A stretch of DNA of 64,000 bases from Lederbergia graminis (GCF_042655485.1 NZ_JBHSMC010000003.1:186001-250000), one strand, 5' to 3'. Positions 1 to 9,078 are shown, numbered from the stretch's first letter. Notes: generated by a model not told the origin, from the letters alone. Translations and numbers: made by a program.

Positions 1-264
1 GCTTCAAGTTTAGGTGCGAATGAACACATAAAAACAGTACATTCGCCGGATGGTAAATATCAGATTGACTTTTATCAGTGGGATGCAGGGGCAGCGGGAA
101 CATTTGGAATAAGAGGAGAACTGAATGGACCGCTCTGGTTTAAGAAAAGAATCTACCTAGAAAGAAGAATTGAAACGGTAGAAGTAGAATGGGAAAGTAA
201 TGAAAGAGTGCTCATTAACAATCATACGTTGAATTTAAATGATGGAGAAACGTATGGGTATTAG
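1..264 (+). CDS. C-terminal part of a small DUF5412-like protein (5' truncated by window)
   Basis: An open frame runs from the first base to a TAG stop and encodes 87 residues with no start inside the window, so only the C-terminal part of the gene is seen. It contains SPDGKYQIDFYQWDAG and later WFKKRIYLERRIE, which resemble short Bacillus membrane or lipoproteins of the DUF5412 type. That assignment is from memory of the family and is tentative. No function is known. The next gene starts 17 bases downstream with its own strong ribosome binding site, so the two may be co-transcribed. Confidence 0.6.
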   Translation, partial: ASSLGANEHIKTVHSPDGKYQIDFYQWDAGAAGTFGIRGELNGPLWFKKRIYLERRIETVEVEWESNERVLINNHTLNLNDGETYGY

Positions 265-281
265 ACAACTTGGAGGAGAAA

Positions 282-1052
282 ATGATTTTAGATAACTTCG
301 AAGAATATGATGATCCTATTTTATACGATAAGGAAAATGATACATATTTACCAGAGGTTTCGTTTTTGTTGAAATGGGCCTCGTACAAACAAGGTACAAT
401 TATAGATCTTGCTTGTGGTACTGGTAGAACAACGATACCAATAGCGAAAGCGGGCTATAAACTGCTAGGCGTAGAAATACATAAAGGGATGTTAGACGCT
501 GCTAGAAATAAGTCGGTAAGTCTTGGTTTGAATATAGAGTGGATAGAACAAGATTGTACAAATCTAAATCTAAACGTAAAAAGTAGTCTTATATATTCAG
601 TAGGTAATTCATTCCAACATTTCCTTACGAATGATGCTCAAGATGCATTATTATCCTCTGTAAACAAACATTTACAAGACGACGGAGTATTTATTTTTGG
701 TACAAGGTTTCCGAGTGCAGAAGAATTGCTCCAGCCATGTACCGAAGAATATTGGAGAACATACCAAGATGGTCATTACACAGTGGACGTATTTACAATT
801 AGTGAATATGATTCCTTGAACCAAATTCAACACTATACGACAATCCGAAAGTACAAGAATAATGCTGGAGAGATAGTAGATGAGAAAAGAACCAACATTA
901 AGCTAAGATATGTATTTCCAAAAGAGATGGAAAGAATCATGAATGCCAATGGATTCGAAATTCAACATCTTTATAGCGATTGGAAAGAAACTCCAATAAC
1001 GAACAATAGCTATGAAATGATATATGTTTGTAAGAAAGTAAGAAGTGTTTAG
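282..1052 (+). CDS. Class I SAM-dependent methyltransferase
   Basis: The protein has 256 residues. Motif I of Rossmann-fold methyltransferases is clear near residues 40-50 (IIDLACGTGRTTIPIAKAGY), followed by the acidic ribose-binding position in LLGVEIHKGML and a motif II-like WIEQDCTNLNL. The family transfers a methyl group from S-adenosylmethionine; the acceptor cannot be predicted. The ATG at 282 was chosen over an in-frame TTG at 270 because GGAGGA at 272-277 sits just upstream of it. A strong hairpin terminator follows, so this gene probably ends a transcript that includes the truncated upstream gene. Confidence 0.85.
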   Translation: MILDNFEEYDDPILYDKENDTYLPEVSFLLKWASYKQGTIIDLACGTGRTTIPIAKAGYKLLGVEIHKGMLDAARNKSVSLGLNIEWIEQDCTNLNLNVKSSLIYSVGNSFQHFLTNDAQDALLSSVNKHLQDDGVFIFGTRFPSAEELLQPCTEEYWRTYQDGHYTVDVFTISEYDSLNQIQHYTTIRKYKNNAGEIVDEKRTNIKLRYVFPKEMERIMNANGFEIQHLYSDWKETPITNNSYEMIYVCKKVRSV

Positions 1053-1068
1053 TAAGATCTGGTCTAAT

Positions 1069-1110
1069 AAGGGTGTGTTAGTCTGAGCAGGATTAACGCA
1101 CCCTTTTATT
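1069..1110 (+). terminator. Rho-independent terminator after the methyltransferase gene
   Basis: A 12-bp stem (AAGGGTGTGTTA pairing with TAACGCACCCTT, one G-U pair) is followed by a short T-rich run. It lies directly downstream of the stop codon at 1052. Confidence 0.8.
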
Positions 1111-1150
1111 GAAGTAATACAATTAGGTTATTTATTCTTAGGGGGATTTT

Positions 1151-2122
1151 ATGAAGACAACTAACTTAATAATAGAAGAAACAACTTTAGAATCATCTCT
1201 TTCTAATTTTTATTATTTAAAGGAACCTATCAGATGTACATTTATTCGGAGAAGTTTTAATGATCATTATATAGTTGAATCCAATAATGAAAAATATATA
1301 CTGCGAGTGTATATCAATAATAAAAGCTATATTCATAATATTAATGATATCCACTTCGAATTAAGCTTTCTAGAATACCTCCATGGAAAAAATATACCTG
1401 TGATACCACCGATTAAAAGCAAAACGAATCAAACTCTTTGTGCACTTCAGGTAGATAAGGGATATAGATATATAGCTTTATTTCCATTTGCAAAAGGTGC
1501 TCCAATTGATCACAACTTAGATAGTAAACAATCGAATAGTTTAGGTGAAATTTTAGCAAAACTTCACTTGTCTTCCAATGATTTCAATAGTGTGAATACT
1601 CGTTATCACCTCGATATTCAAACCCTTATTGAGGAGCCTTTACAAAAGATAGGATCATATTCCAGTTTATATGGATTTGGGAACCTTTCTTTTTTCCATA
1701 ATAAAGCTCGTTTACTTATAGAAAGTATCCGTAATATTCCAAAGGATACCGAAACATATGGGCTGGTTCATGGTGACCCAAACCCATCTAATTTTTTCTT
1801 CAGTGATAAAGAGGGATTCTCGGTTTTTGACTTTGACCACTGTGCTTTTGGTTTTAGAATCCATGACTTAGCTGTGATTAAATTAAGTTTTCAAGAAGAA
1901 GTTTACGATGAGGTATTAAAAGGCTACGAACAAATTAGACCGTTAAAGAGTGTGGAAAGAGATTGGATTAAGTCTTACTCTGATATTTTATTAATTAAAA
2001 AGTTTAGTGATATTTATGATATGTTGGAAATTACAGATGCTGCAGAAAGTGAGAAGTACCGTATTACTGAAAATGCTTTTAACACATTAAAGATGATTGA
2101 GGTTGAGGGTGCAGGAGGATAG
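1151..2122 (+). CDS. APH/ChoK-type phosphotransferase family protein
   Basis: This 323-residue protein carries the Brenner motif of the aminoglycoside phosphotransferase/choline kinase fold: HGDPNPSNFFF with the catalytic Asp at about residue 209, followed by the metal-binding FDFDH at 226-230. The N-terminal lobe has the expected KYILRVY nucleotide-binding strand. The family phosphorylates small hydroxylated molecules such as aminoglycosides, choline, homoserine or sugars; the substrate here is unknown. An AGGGGG ribosome binding site precedes the ATG. The VanZ-like gene starts 8 bases after the stop, suggesting co-transcription. Resistance should not be assumed from the fold. Confidence 0.85.
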   Translation: MKTTNLIIEETTLESSLSNFYYLKEPIRCTFIRRSFNDHYIVESNNEKYILRVYINNKSYIHNINDIHFELSFLEYLHGKNIPVIPPIKSKTNQTLCALQVDKGYRYIALFPFAKGAPIDHNLDSKQSNSLGEILAKLHLSSNDFNSVNTRYHLDIQTLIEEPLQKIGSYSSLYGFGNLSFFHNKARLLIESIRNIPKDTETYGLVHGDPNPSNFFFSDKEGFSVFDFDHCAFGFRIHDLAVIKLSFQEEVYDEVLKGYEQIRPLKSVERDWIKSYSDILLIKKFSDIYDMLEITDAAESEKYRITENAFNTLKMIEVEGAGG

Positions 2123-2130
2123 AGCGGAAA

Positions 2131-2592
2131 ATGAAGTTAATGAAAGGTATACTCTGGTGTGCATTTATTCTTTATTTAGCTTGTTTAAGTAAGATTATTT
2201 TAATTAAGCATTTACCAATTTCAATTATTCTTCAAAACTTGGATGTCCGGTTAAACCTCAACCAATCAAACTTTGTTCCTTTTGCAACTATAACTGACTA
2301 TTTTGCATTAGGGTATACATGGATAAGTATAGAAAATATTATTGGTAATATTATTATTTTTGTTCCTTTAGGTCTACTATTGCCTATTTTGATAGGTAAG
2401 TTTCGAAAGGATATTATAGCACTATTACTAGTTTCATTTATTATAAGTTTCATTTTTGAGTTAGTACAATTACTATTCCCTATCTTTGGTAGCTTTGATG
2501 TAGATGATTTGTTACTAAATATTCTAGGGGCATTAATAGGTTATTTTGCTTTTCGTCTATCTAGAAAAAATCTGAATTTGAAACCTGAATAG
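2131..2592 (+). CDS. VanZ family membrane protein
   Basis: A 153-residue protein with about four transmembrane helices. The VanZ hallmarks are visible: NFVPFATITDYF near residues 48-59, NIIGNIIIFVPLGLLLP in the middle, and the acidic FDVDDLLLNILGALIGYF near the end. VanZ proteins were named for low-level teicoplanin resistance, but most chromosomal copies have no established function. The ribosome binding site AGGAGG overlaps the end of the upstream kinase gene, so the pair is probably one transcript. Confidence 0.85.
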   Translation: MKLMKGILWCAFILYLACLSKIILIKHLPISIILQNLDVRLNLNQSNFVPFATITDYFALGYTWISIENIIGNIIIFVPLGLLLPILIGKFRKDIIALLLVSFIISFIFELVQLLFPIFGSFDVDDLLLNILGALIGYFAFRLSRKNLNLKPE

Positions 2593-2619
2593 TTTAACTT
2601 TGGAAGGAGGAAGGATTTC

Positions 2620-3264
2620 ATGGGGTCAAGAATCATGCACTTAATTATTGGTCATAAAATTGCTGAGTCATTATCAATCGAGGATAATACATCGTTTTTG
2701 CTTGGGAGTATTGCTCCAGATGCTGTTTTTTCACATGAAGAAAAAAACAGCTCGCATTTCTTTAAAGGAGATGTGCAGGATTATTCCAGACATATAGATT
2801 ATGAAGGTTTCCTTCATAAATATAATTCTATTGTAGATAGGTCATACATATTAGGCTACTATACACATTTGATTGCTGATGATGTATGGCTGAAAGGTTT
2901 TTACCTTTCTTGGCTTAAGAACAGAATGGATGCAGATGAAGGATTACACAAGTTATACCATAACGATTTCCGTTTACTAAATGGCAAGCTATTAGAATAC
3001 TATGGTTTGACAGATGAATTGAGAGAAACACTCAATGATTTTCCTTCCATCTCAGATCTGGATGAGGTTAAAGCACAGGACGTTGAAAGGTTTATCTCAT
3101 ATGTGAAAGGAGATATGGAGTACGAGCAACAAGTAATCAATGAAAAACTGAATGTATTTACGTTGAATCAGATTGTTGGTTATATCGAGACTTCCGTTGA
3201 TATGGGGATATTGAAAATAAAGCCATTACTTGATGAATGTAAGGCGGAAGAAAGAAATGTGTGA
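2620..3264 (+). CDS. Zinc-dependent phospholipase C-like family protein
   Basis: This 214-residue protein opens with HLIIGHKIAESL and has a later cluster of His and Asp residues (SIAPDAV, YYTHLIADDVW, YHNDF) laid out as in the zinc-dependent phospholipase C / S1-P1 nuclease-like superfamily (PF00882 type). Metal-dependent hydrolysis of a phosphodiester is the family activity; the substrate is unknown and no signal peptide is seen, so it is probably cytoplasmic. A strong GGAGGAAGG ribosome binding site precedes the ATG. The following gene starts inside its last codons (8-base overlap), indicating translational coupling. Confidence 0.75.
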   Translation: MGSRIMHLIIGHKIAESLSIEDNTSFLLGSIAPDAVFSHEEKNSSHFFKGDVQDYSRHIDYEGFLHKYNSIVDRSYILGYYTHLIADDVWLKGFYLSWLKNRMDADEGLHKLYHNDFRLLNGKLLEYYGLTDELRETLNDFPSISDLDEVKAQDVERFISYVKGDMEYEQQVINEKLNVFTLNQIVGYIETSVDMGILKIKPLLDECKAEERNV

Positions 3265-3979
3265 AGAGAGGATATTACCTGAACCCCATAGATATGCGGT
3301 TTGTGCACCTGATGGGATACCTATAAAAGAATTTTATAAAGAAGTTTTTGATGAAATTTTTGTTTTCTTTCATCCCTTCATAAAGCCAAAAACCATTGAT
3401 TTCGAATTATTTCATCCTGATACATATCCAAGCAGAAATGATATTAGAGATAATGGTGAAATGGTTACTTGGAAACAATTCTTAAGTTTTTCTGGAATAG
3501 AAAACTTCAAGCAGTTGGATATTGGATTAAGAACAAATATTTTGGGTTTAAGAGAACAATTTGAGGATAGAAATGCAGCGATATTAATAGAAAAGGCAAT
3601 ATTGAAAAATAGCATTGCACCGCCGAATGAAGGCCAATTACCTGAATTTGTAATGAACAACGTACTGAAAGAAATCACGAATCTAGGTCACAACTGGCTA
3701 TGGATCGGCGATGAATTTTGCACAGAAAGAAAACTAAACTATATTACAGATCTAATTAAAGATAACAATAAGCTGGACGATGGGAAAAACTTATTTACCC
3801 ATGATAATAGTATTTTGATTACAACACATTGGGATAGTCATTTTTCGTTATTGTGTTCCGATAGACAAACATTGAAACACTTGGTGACTACCTGTAACTT
3901 AGAAGGTTTTTATTGTACAGAAGCTACTGAGATATATTGGAGTTTGTCCAAAGAGACATTGGAATACATAGGGGGATAA
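3257..3979 (+). CDS. DUF2711-like protein of unknown function
   Basis: A 240-residue soluble protein with no membrane segment or recognisable catalytic motif. Blocks such as WLWIGDEFCTERKLNYI and ITTHWDSHFSLLCSDR resemble the Bacillus-restricted DUF2711 family; this is recognition from memory, not a search result. The ATG at 3257 was chosen over the TTG at 3230 because it overlaps the previous stop and has a GGAAG motif about 8 bases upstream. It lies in a tight run with a hydrolase-like gene before it and a DUF402 gene 2 bases after it. Confidence 0.65.
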   Translation: MCEERILPEPHRYAVCAPDGIPIKEFYKEVFDEIFVFFHPFIKPKTIDFELFHPDTYPSRNDIRDNGEMVTWKQFLSFSGIENFKQLDIGLRTNILGLREQFEDRNAAILIEKAILKNSIAPPNEGQLPEFVMNNVLKEITNLGHNWLWIGDEFCTERKLNYITDLIKDNNKLDDGKNLFTHDNSILITTHWDSHFSLLCSDRQTLKHLVTTCNLEGFYCTEATEIYWSLSKETLEYIGG

Positions 3980-3981
3980 GA

Positions 3982-4533
3982 TTGCTAAAAAGAAAATACG
4001 GTGATCGTTCCGATTGGAAACGAATTTTCCAAAGAAAGTATGCGCAAGATTTTCTAGATACAGAAAAATTTAAGGGCTATATTACTTTATTGCACACAAT
4101 CAAAGTAAGAGAACCATTATCTGTTACATATGGGGAGAAGCAGGTTTGTATTGTCGATGATCAATACATGTGGTTGCAACAATTTCCTGCAGAGAAAAAG
4201 CATTCCGTTACAACAATGTTTGATGCAAGCGGTGAGGTCGTTCAATGGTATATAGATATTTGTCTCCGAAATGGGATGGAAAATGATATTCCTTGGATAG
4301 ATGATCTCTTTTTGGATATCGTTCTTCTTCCTACAGGGGAACTTTTTATAAAGGATGAAGAGGAATTAGAGGATGCACTGTCAAACGGTATTATTGATGA
4401 ACACCTTTATACATTAGCTTGGAATGAAGTGAAAAGTATTAAAAGTTTAATAGAAAACGGAACCTTTGAATTGATACACTTGGCTAAAGAGCACAAGGAA
4501 ATGTTAACAAAGAAATTTAAGGAGGGGACATAA
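3982..4533 (+). CDS. DUF402 domain protein (YgaC/FomD-like)
   Basis: The 183-residue protein contains the DUF402 core: QWYIDICLRNGMEND, then DDLFLDIVLLPTGELFIKDE and ELEDALSNGIIDEHLY. Characterised DUF402 proteins are metal-dependent nucleoside di- or triphosphatases or act on nucleotidyl-linked substrates (FomD, NtdP); which applies here is not evident. Translation probably begins at the TTG at 3982, preceded by AGGGGG; an upstream in-frame start at 3937 would overlap the previous gene by 43 bases. The stop overlaps the next ATG (TAATG), so it is coupled to the methyltransferase. Confidence 0.75.
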   Translation: MLKRKYGDRSDWKRIFQRKYAQDFLDTEKFKGYITLLHTIKVREPLSVTYGEKQVCIVDDQYMWLQQFPAEKKHSVTTMFDASGEVVQWYIDICLRNGMENDIPWIDDLFLDIVLLPTGELFIKDEEELEDALSNGIIDEHLYTLAWNEVKSIKSLIENGTFELIHLAKEHKEMLTKKFKEGT

Positions 4534-5234
4534 TGGCGACGACAAACTGGCAAAGAGAAGATGTGACACAGCACTACTTAGACCAAGTGCGTGGGGGAAT
4601 TCCTTTTGGAGCGGAACAAGTAAAAGTCATGCTTCAAGTAATCAATCATTTTCATTCGAACCCAAAGAGAATCATAGATTTAGGATGTGGGAATGGCTTT
4701 TTAGCTGAAGTTCTTCTAAAGACATATCCAGAAAGTACTGCGGTGCTAATCGATCATTCGGAACCTATGATTGAGGTCGCTCGCAAAAACATGAGTGAAT
4801 TTGGTGATCGTTGTACGATCATACATGGTGATTTTAGTCATTCGATTACAGAGTATGCGGAGCCAAACTCGATTGATTGTGTTGTATCAGGCTTTGCCAT
4901 ACACCATCTTCCTCATGATAAAAAACAGGAACTATATAAAGAGATATATACACTTTTAGCACCTGGAGGAATTTTTATAAACATCGAACATACTGCTTCA
5001 GCTACCCCTAAAATTGAAGAATTGTATGACAAACTTTTTATCGAACATCTAGCTGCATATAACAATAGAGATAAGCAAGAAGTTGAAGCTGAATATTATG
5101 CTCGACCTGATAAAGAAGATAATATTTTAGAACGAGTGGATATACAGGTGAATTGGCTGAGAGACATTGGCTTTCAACATGCGGATTGTTATTTTAAGTG
5201 GATGGAGCTTGCGGTTTTTGGTGGGGTGAAGTGA
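4533..5234 (+). CDS. Class I SAM-dependent methyltransferase
   Basis: This 233-residue protein has methyltransferase motif I (RIIDLGCGNGFLAEVLL, about residues 46-62), the acidic motif AVLIDHSEPMIEVAR, and the post-I DCVVSGFAIHHLPH typical of the Methyltransf_25/11 group. The substrate is unknown. The ATG overlaps the stop of the DUF402 gene in a TAATG junction with GGAGGGG upstream, so it is the last gene of a four-gene coupled unit (phospholipase C-like, DUF2711-like, DUF402, methyltransferase). A hairpin terminator follows. Confidence 0.85.
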   Translation: MATTNWQREDVTQHYLDQVRGGIPFGAEQVKVMLQVINHFHSNPKRIIDLGCGNGFLAEVLLKTYPESTAVLIDHSEPMIEVARKNMSEFGDRCTIIHGDFSHSITEYAEPNSIDCVVSGFAIHHLPHDKKQELYKEIYTLLAPGGIFINIEHTASATPKIEELYDKLFIEHLAAYNNRDKQEVEAEYYARPDKEDNILERVDIQVNWLRDIGFQHADCYFKWMELAVFGGVK

Positions 5235-5260
5235 GTAAGAGATTCAGCATGTACATCAAA

Positions 5261-5309
5261 CAGACATTACATATGAAGCGAAATGTGTAATGTCTGAAAG
5301 TTTATTTTT
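5261..5309. terminator. Terminator between convergent genes
   Basis: The stem CAGACATTAC / GTAATGTCTG is followed on the plus strand by a T-rich stretch. It sits between the plus-strand methyltransferase and the minus-strand SDR gene and may serve both. Confidence 0.7.
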
Positions 5310-5317
5310 GATAAAAA

Positions 5318-6097
5318 TTATTTTAGTTTTTCAGCGATTAGCTTAGCTGCCTTCTTAGGGTTAAAGCGGTACAAGAAGTCCATGAACTTGGAGTCTTTAC
5401 CAGCCAACACTCGGTAACGGTTATTTTCTATCCCTCGAATAATAATCGAGGCAGCTTCATTTGGGGTTAACAGTTTAAAATAACTATCTTGAAGTTTTTC
5501 CCTCTTAACACCAGAATTTTGTAGAATATTGGTGTTTACTCCGCCAGGTAAAACGAGTGTTACGCCAACATTTGTGTTTGTTAATTCAGAGTGTAAACCT
5601 TCCGTAAATAACTTTACAGCAGCTTTTGAAGCACAGTAAATCGATTGACGCGGGACAGGGAGGAATCCACCCATGCTGGATATATTGGCAATATGGGCTT
5701 CGGGCCTTTCTAAAAGATGAGGTAAGAATGCTTTACACATATAGAGCGTTCCATAGAAATTCACATTCATAACCAATTCGATTCGTTCGAAATCTAGTTC
5801 ATTTACATTAATAAAAGGCTGAACAATTCCTGCGTTATTGATAATACCATCGATTCTTCCGTGTTTTGCGATAATCTCTTTTGGCAGCTTTTCAACTTCA
5901 TCTCTGCTTACTAAATTAGCTATGTGCGTCGTGATTTTATTTCCGTATTCTTTTGATAAAGATTGTGTTTCATGTAACCCGGATTTGTTGATGACTGCTG
6001 CGACACAAGCTCCTTTATTAAGTAGCTGGACAACAAGTTCTCTTCCAATACCACCGCCAGCGCCTGTCACAACAAATACCTTATCAAATACTTTCAT
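5318..6097 (-). CDS. SDR family NAD(P)-dependent oxidoreductase
   Basis: A 260-residue classical short-chain dehydrogenase. The cofactor-binding TGAGGGIG lies at the N-terminus, NNAG in the middle, and the catalytic Ser-Tyr-Lys set is seen as ISSMGGF and YCASK. The cytoplasmic enzyme would oxidise or reduce an alcohol/ketone; the substrate is unknown. The ATG at 6097 is preceded by GAGGAGTGG at good spacing and is preferred to an in-frame ATG 15 bases upstream. The gene is monocistronic, divergent from the following kinase and convergent with the preceding methyltransferase. Confidence 0.88.
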   Translation of the reverse strand: MKVFDKVFVVTGAGGGIGRELVVQLLNKGACVAAVINKSGLHETQSLSKEYGNKITTHIANLVSRDEVEKLPKEIIAKHGRIDGIINNAGIVQPFINVNELDFERIELVMNVNFYGTLYMCKAFLPHLLERPEAHIANISSMGGFLPVPRQSIYCASKAAVKLFTEGLHSELTNTNVGVTLVLPGGVNTNILQNSGVKREKLQDSYFKLLTPNEAASIIIRGIENNRYRVLAGKDSKFMDFLYRFNPKKAAKLIAEKLK

Positions 6098-6242
6098 AGA
6101 TCCACTCCTCATTATTAGATAAAAATGTACATACTTAAATAGAAAAATTATAAGTGCAGTTCCTTTAATTGTATTAAATGAATAAAAAGATTAGAGCAAA
6201 ACACCTAAAATTACTTAATAGGAGTTAGGGGAGATATATCAA

Positions 6243-6992
6243 ATGACCTTAGGGAACCCAATGGCTGAAGGGAACACAGCAAATATATTTTTATTGGATA
6301 ATAAAATAATAAAAGTATTTAAAGACCATTTGCCCAAGACGGAAGCTATGTATGAAGCGAATAAACAAAAGTTGGCATTTTCAAGAGGTCTTTCTGTACC
6401 TAAAGTTTTAGATGTTACAGAGATGGATGGAAAACAAGCTATTATCATGGAGTATATTCAGGGGGAAACGTTAGGTAAGTTACTCCTAAATAATATGGAG
6501 AAGTCGTTATATTATATGGAAGTTTCCGTTGATATCCAGATGGATATTCATAAAACTGTTATCGATTCACTTGAACCAATGTCCCAAAAATTGAAACGTC
6601 AAATTAATTCAGCGCCAAATTTAAGTGAAAAACTTAAATCAAAGATATTAGATAAATTGGATTTGATGACGTATGAAAATAGACTTTGTCACGGAGATTT
6701 CCATCTGTTTAATTTAATTTTATCTGATGAAAAAGTGGTAATTATTGATTGGGTGGATGCTAGTGCAGGAGATATTCGTTCCGATGTATATCGTACGTAT
6801 CTGTTATATTCTCAACTCTCCATGGAATTAGCGGAATTATATGTACATCTTTATTGTAAAAAAAGTGGAATATCGCGAGAAGAAATTTTTCAATGGGCAC
6901 CAATTATTGCTGCTGCAAGATTATCTGAAAATGTATCTACGGAAAGTGCAGATCGTTTGCTGAAAATAATAGATCAGTATCTTCCTTTATAA
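6243..6992 (+). CDS. APH-type phosphotransferase family protein
   Basis: A 249-residue aminoglycoside phosphotransferase-fold protein. LCHGDFHLFNLIL carries the catalytic Asp (about residue 152) and the metal-ligand Asn157; VVIIDWVDAS holds the second metal Asp (about 169). IIMEYIQGETL is the hinge-like segment. It is unrelated in detail to the kinase at 1151, apart from the fold. The substrate is unknown. The ATG is about 9 bases from an AGGGGAG site. The HXXEE gene follows after 17 bases, so the two probably form an operon. Confidence 0.82.
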   Translation: MTLGNPMAEGNTANIFLLDNKIIKVFKDHLPKTEAMYEANKQKLAFSRGLSVPKVLDVTEMDGKQAIIMEYIQGETLGKLLLNNMEKSLYYMEVSVDIQMDIHKTVIDSLEPMSQKLKRQINSAPNLSEKLKSKILDKLDLMTYENRLCHGDFHLFNLILSDEKVVIIDWVDASAGDIRSDVYRTYLLYSQLSMELAELYVHLYCKKSGISREEIFQWAPIIAAARLSENVSTESADRLLKIIDQYLPL

Positions 6993-7009
6993 GGGGGGAT
7001 GGTGAAACA

Positions 7010-7537
7010 ATGGTTGATATCCAAACACTAATCTGGTTATTTCCAATTATGTTCATTCTTCATGACTTTGAAGAAATAATCATGGTTGAAAAATGGTTAA
7101 AAACGAATTCAAAAACTATATATGATTTGTTGCCGGAAAAAATGGCTGATAGGGTCATACAACAATTTTCTATGACAACAGCACAGTTCGCAGTAGCGGT
7201 TTTAATTATTTTTCTATTCGTTGCTAGCTCGACTATTATGGCCAATCAATACTTGCTTGACGGATCATTTGGAAACATTCACTTTTTTACCATCGTTTCG
7301 TTAGTTTTTTTCTTGCACGCTTTTACACATATTGGTCAAGCAATTATTCTTCGTTCCATTACACCTGGTGTTATCACATCAATAATCGTCATCATTCCAT
7401 ACAGCATTGTTTTGTATCCATCTTTATTTGAAAATGAAGTAATATCCTGGTCCACTATTTTTGTGTCCTTACCTTTTTGTTTTCTAATCATCCCAGTTGT
7501 GCTATTTGCTCATTGGGTAGGAAAAAGAATTATTTGA
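7010..7537 (+). CDS. HXXEE domain membrane protein
   Basis: This 175-residue protein has about five hydrophobic segments. HDFEE near residue 18 is the family-defining HXXEE signature, and a second His pair occurs in HAFTHIGQA around residue 103. The family is of unknown function; the conserved His and Glu in membrane segments suggest a metal site, which is inference. A GGGGGG run lies upstream of the ATG, and the gene directly follows the APH-type kinase. Confidence 0.8.
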   Translation: MVDIQTLIWLFPIMFILHDFEEIIMVEKWLKTNSKTIYDLLPEKMADRVIQQFSMTTAQFAVAVLIIFLFVASSTIMANQYLLDGSFGNIHFFTIVSLVFFLHAFTHIGQAIILRSITPGVITSIIVIIPYSIVLYPSLFENEVISWSTIFVSLPFCFLIIPVVLFAHWVGKRII

Positions 7538-7624
7538 AATAATCTTTAATTTTAAAAAGGAATTTCCCGCCTCTTTACGGAATTGTTTATATAAGATGGA
7601 AATAGAGGAGGGAATTCGAAATAT

Positions 7625-8704
7625 ATGAAAACGATTACCTATAATTTTGAATATGAGCAGAAAATCAGAGTTTGTTTTATCGGAGCAGGTGGACACTCAT
7701 TTCGAAATGTGTATCCAACATTTCAATATGCACCCGTGGATTTAGTGGCAGTATGTGATTTAGATGGAGAACGTGCATCGTCTTATGCTCGGCAGTTTGG
7801 AGCAGAAAAATTTTACACAGACTATAAAGAAATGCTTTCGACAGAAAAACCTGATGCCGTATTTATTGTAGCTTCCTATCATAAAGATGGACGAGTGCAA
7901 GCAACAGATATAGCACTGGACGCACTGAAATTAGGTGTGCATGTATGGATGGAAAAGCCAACAGCAGCTAGTAGACAAGAGATTCTCGAACTAAAAGCGG
8001 TAAGTGAGCAAACGGGTCGCTATGTGATGACTGGTACGAAGAAGGTGTTCTTCCCATCTATTGAAAAAGCGAAGGAGATTATTTCATCACCAGAATTCGG
8101 TACACCATCTTCGATCTATATTCGCTATCCACAAAATATGCCGAAGTTTGAAAATCGAAATGAATTAACGAATCTAATTTGGGTGCTAGATCATATATTT
8201 CATCCCGCCTCGATTATCAACTATTTAATGGGGAAAATAAAAAACATATCGTATCAATGGGAGCCATTTAATGGTGGGACAGTTACAAATATTCAATTCG
8301 TATCAGGAGCAATTGGTACGCTTCATCTTACGGCAGGTGCATCTACCAGCAGCCCACTTGAAAGGGTAGAGGTAATCGGACAAGGAGCGAACGTGGTTGT
8401 TGATAATGGGGTGAAGGTTTCCTATTATCGTAAAGCGGATCCGTTAGCATATGGTCGCGCTCCATCTTATATAATAGATGATAGCCAGGCACCTCTTGTA
8501 TGGGAGCCAGAATTCTCACTTGGCCAATTATATAATAAAAATATTTTCTATTTAGGGTATGTTTCAGAAGTATTGCATTTTTGCGAATCAGTCTTAGAGA
8601 ATCGTCCACCGCAAAAAGGAACATTAGACGATTCATTAGAAATCATCAAATTATTTGAAGCATATCGAAATGAACCAGCAGGAAAATTAATAGAGATAAA
8701 TTAG
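7625..8704 (+). CDS. Gfo/Idh/MocA family oxidoreductase
   Basis: A 359-residue NAD(P)-dependent sugar-type dehydrogenase. The N-terminal Rossmann fold begins RVCFIGAGGHSFRNVYP, the conserved EKP motif is seen in VWMEKPTAAS, and WVLDHIFHPASI supplies the catalytic Asp/His region of the C-terminal domain. Members oxidise or reduce sugar rings, inositols or related polyols; the substrate is unknown. AGGAGGG lies 12 bases upstream of the ATG, slightly long. The cupin gene follows after 11 bases, which suggests a two-gene carbohydrate-related operon. Confidence 0.87.
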   Translation: MKTITYNFEYEQKIRVCFIGAGGHSFRNVYPTFQYAPVDLVAVCDLDGERASSYARQFGAEKFYTDYKEMLSTEKPDAVFIVASYHKDGRVQATDIALDALKLGVHVWMEKPTAASRQEILELKAVSEQTGRYVMTGTKKVFFPSIEKAKEIISSPEFGTPSSIYIRYPQNMPKFENRNELTNLIWVLDHIFHPASIINYLMGKIKNISYQWEPFNGGTVTNIQFVSGAIGTLHLTAGASTSSPLERVEVIGQGANVVVDNGVKVSYYRKADPLAYGRAPSYIIDDSQAPLVWEPEFSLGQLYNKNIFYLGYVSEVLHFCESVLENRPPQKGTLDDSLEIIKLFEAYRNEPAGKLIEIN

Positions 8705-8715
8705 GAGGAATAGAA

Positions 8716-9078
8716 TTGAAGAATAATAATGTAATAGCTAATCGTTCCGTAGAAAAAATCGTAACGGATTGGGGATCTTTACAGTGGCTCGTCACAGGTG
8801 CAGCTGGAAATAGTGAAAACCTTACAGTAGGCAGGGTTACATTTAACGTTGGAAAATCAAACCCACGTCACTATCATCCAAACTGTGAAGAAGTTTTATA
8901 TGTAGAGTCTGGTACAGTTGAACATACCCTTCCTGACGGCGGTAGTGTTGTGTTGGAAAAAGGAGATTGTATCGTTGTTCCACAAGGCGTATGGCACCAA
9001 GCAACCAACATTGGCGACGAGGAAGCGGTAGTCGTTGTGACTTTTAACAATGCATATAGGGAAACGGTTGGGGAGTAG
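8716..9078 (+). CDS. Cupin domain protein
   Basis: A 120-residue single-domain cupin. Motif 1 is PRHYHPNCEEVLYVESG (metal-binding His, His, Glu) and motif 2 is KGDCIVVPQGVWHQATN (final His). Small cupins of this type act as sugar isomerases/epimerases or ligand-binding proteins. It starts at TTG with AGGAGGA 6 bases upstream. Its position right after the Gfo/Idh/MocA dehydrogenase suggests joint action on a sugar or polyol; this is inference. The 51-bp repeat array begins about 40 bases beyond its stop. Confidence 0.85.
   Translation: MKNNNVIANRSVEKIVTDWGSLQWLVTGAAGNSENLTVGRVTFNVGKSNPRHYHPNCEEVLYVESGTVEHTLPDGGSVVLEKGDCIVVPQGVWHQATNIGDEEAVVVVTFNNAYRETVGE

Noticed and set aside
1151..2122. Antibiotic resistance call for the APH-type proteins (also at 6243)
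   Set aside because: Only the general kinase fold is recognisable. No close match to a known aminoglycoside or macrolide phosphotransferase is evident, so resistance cannot be claimed.
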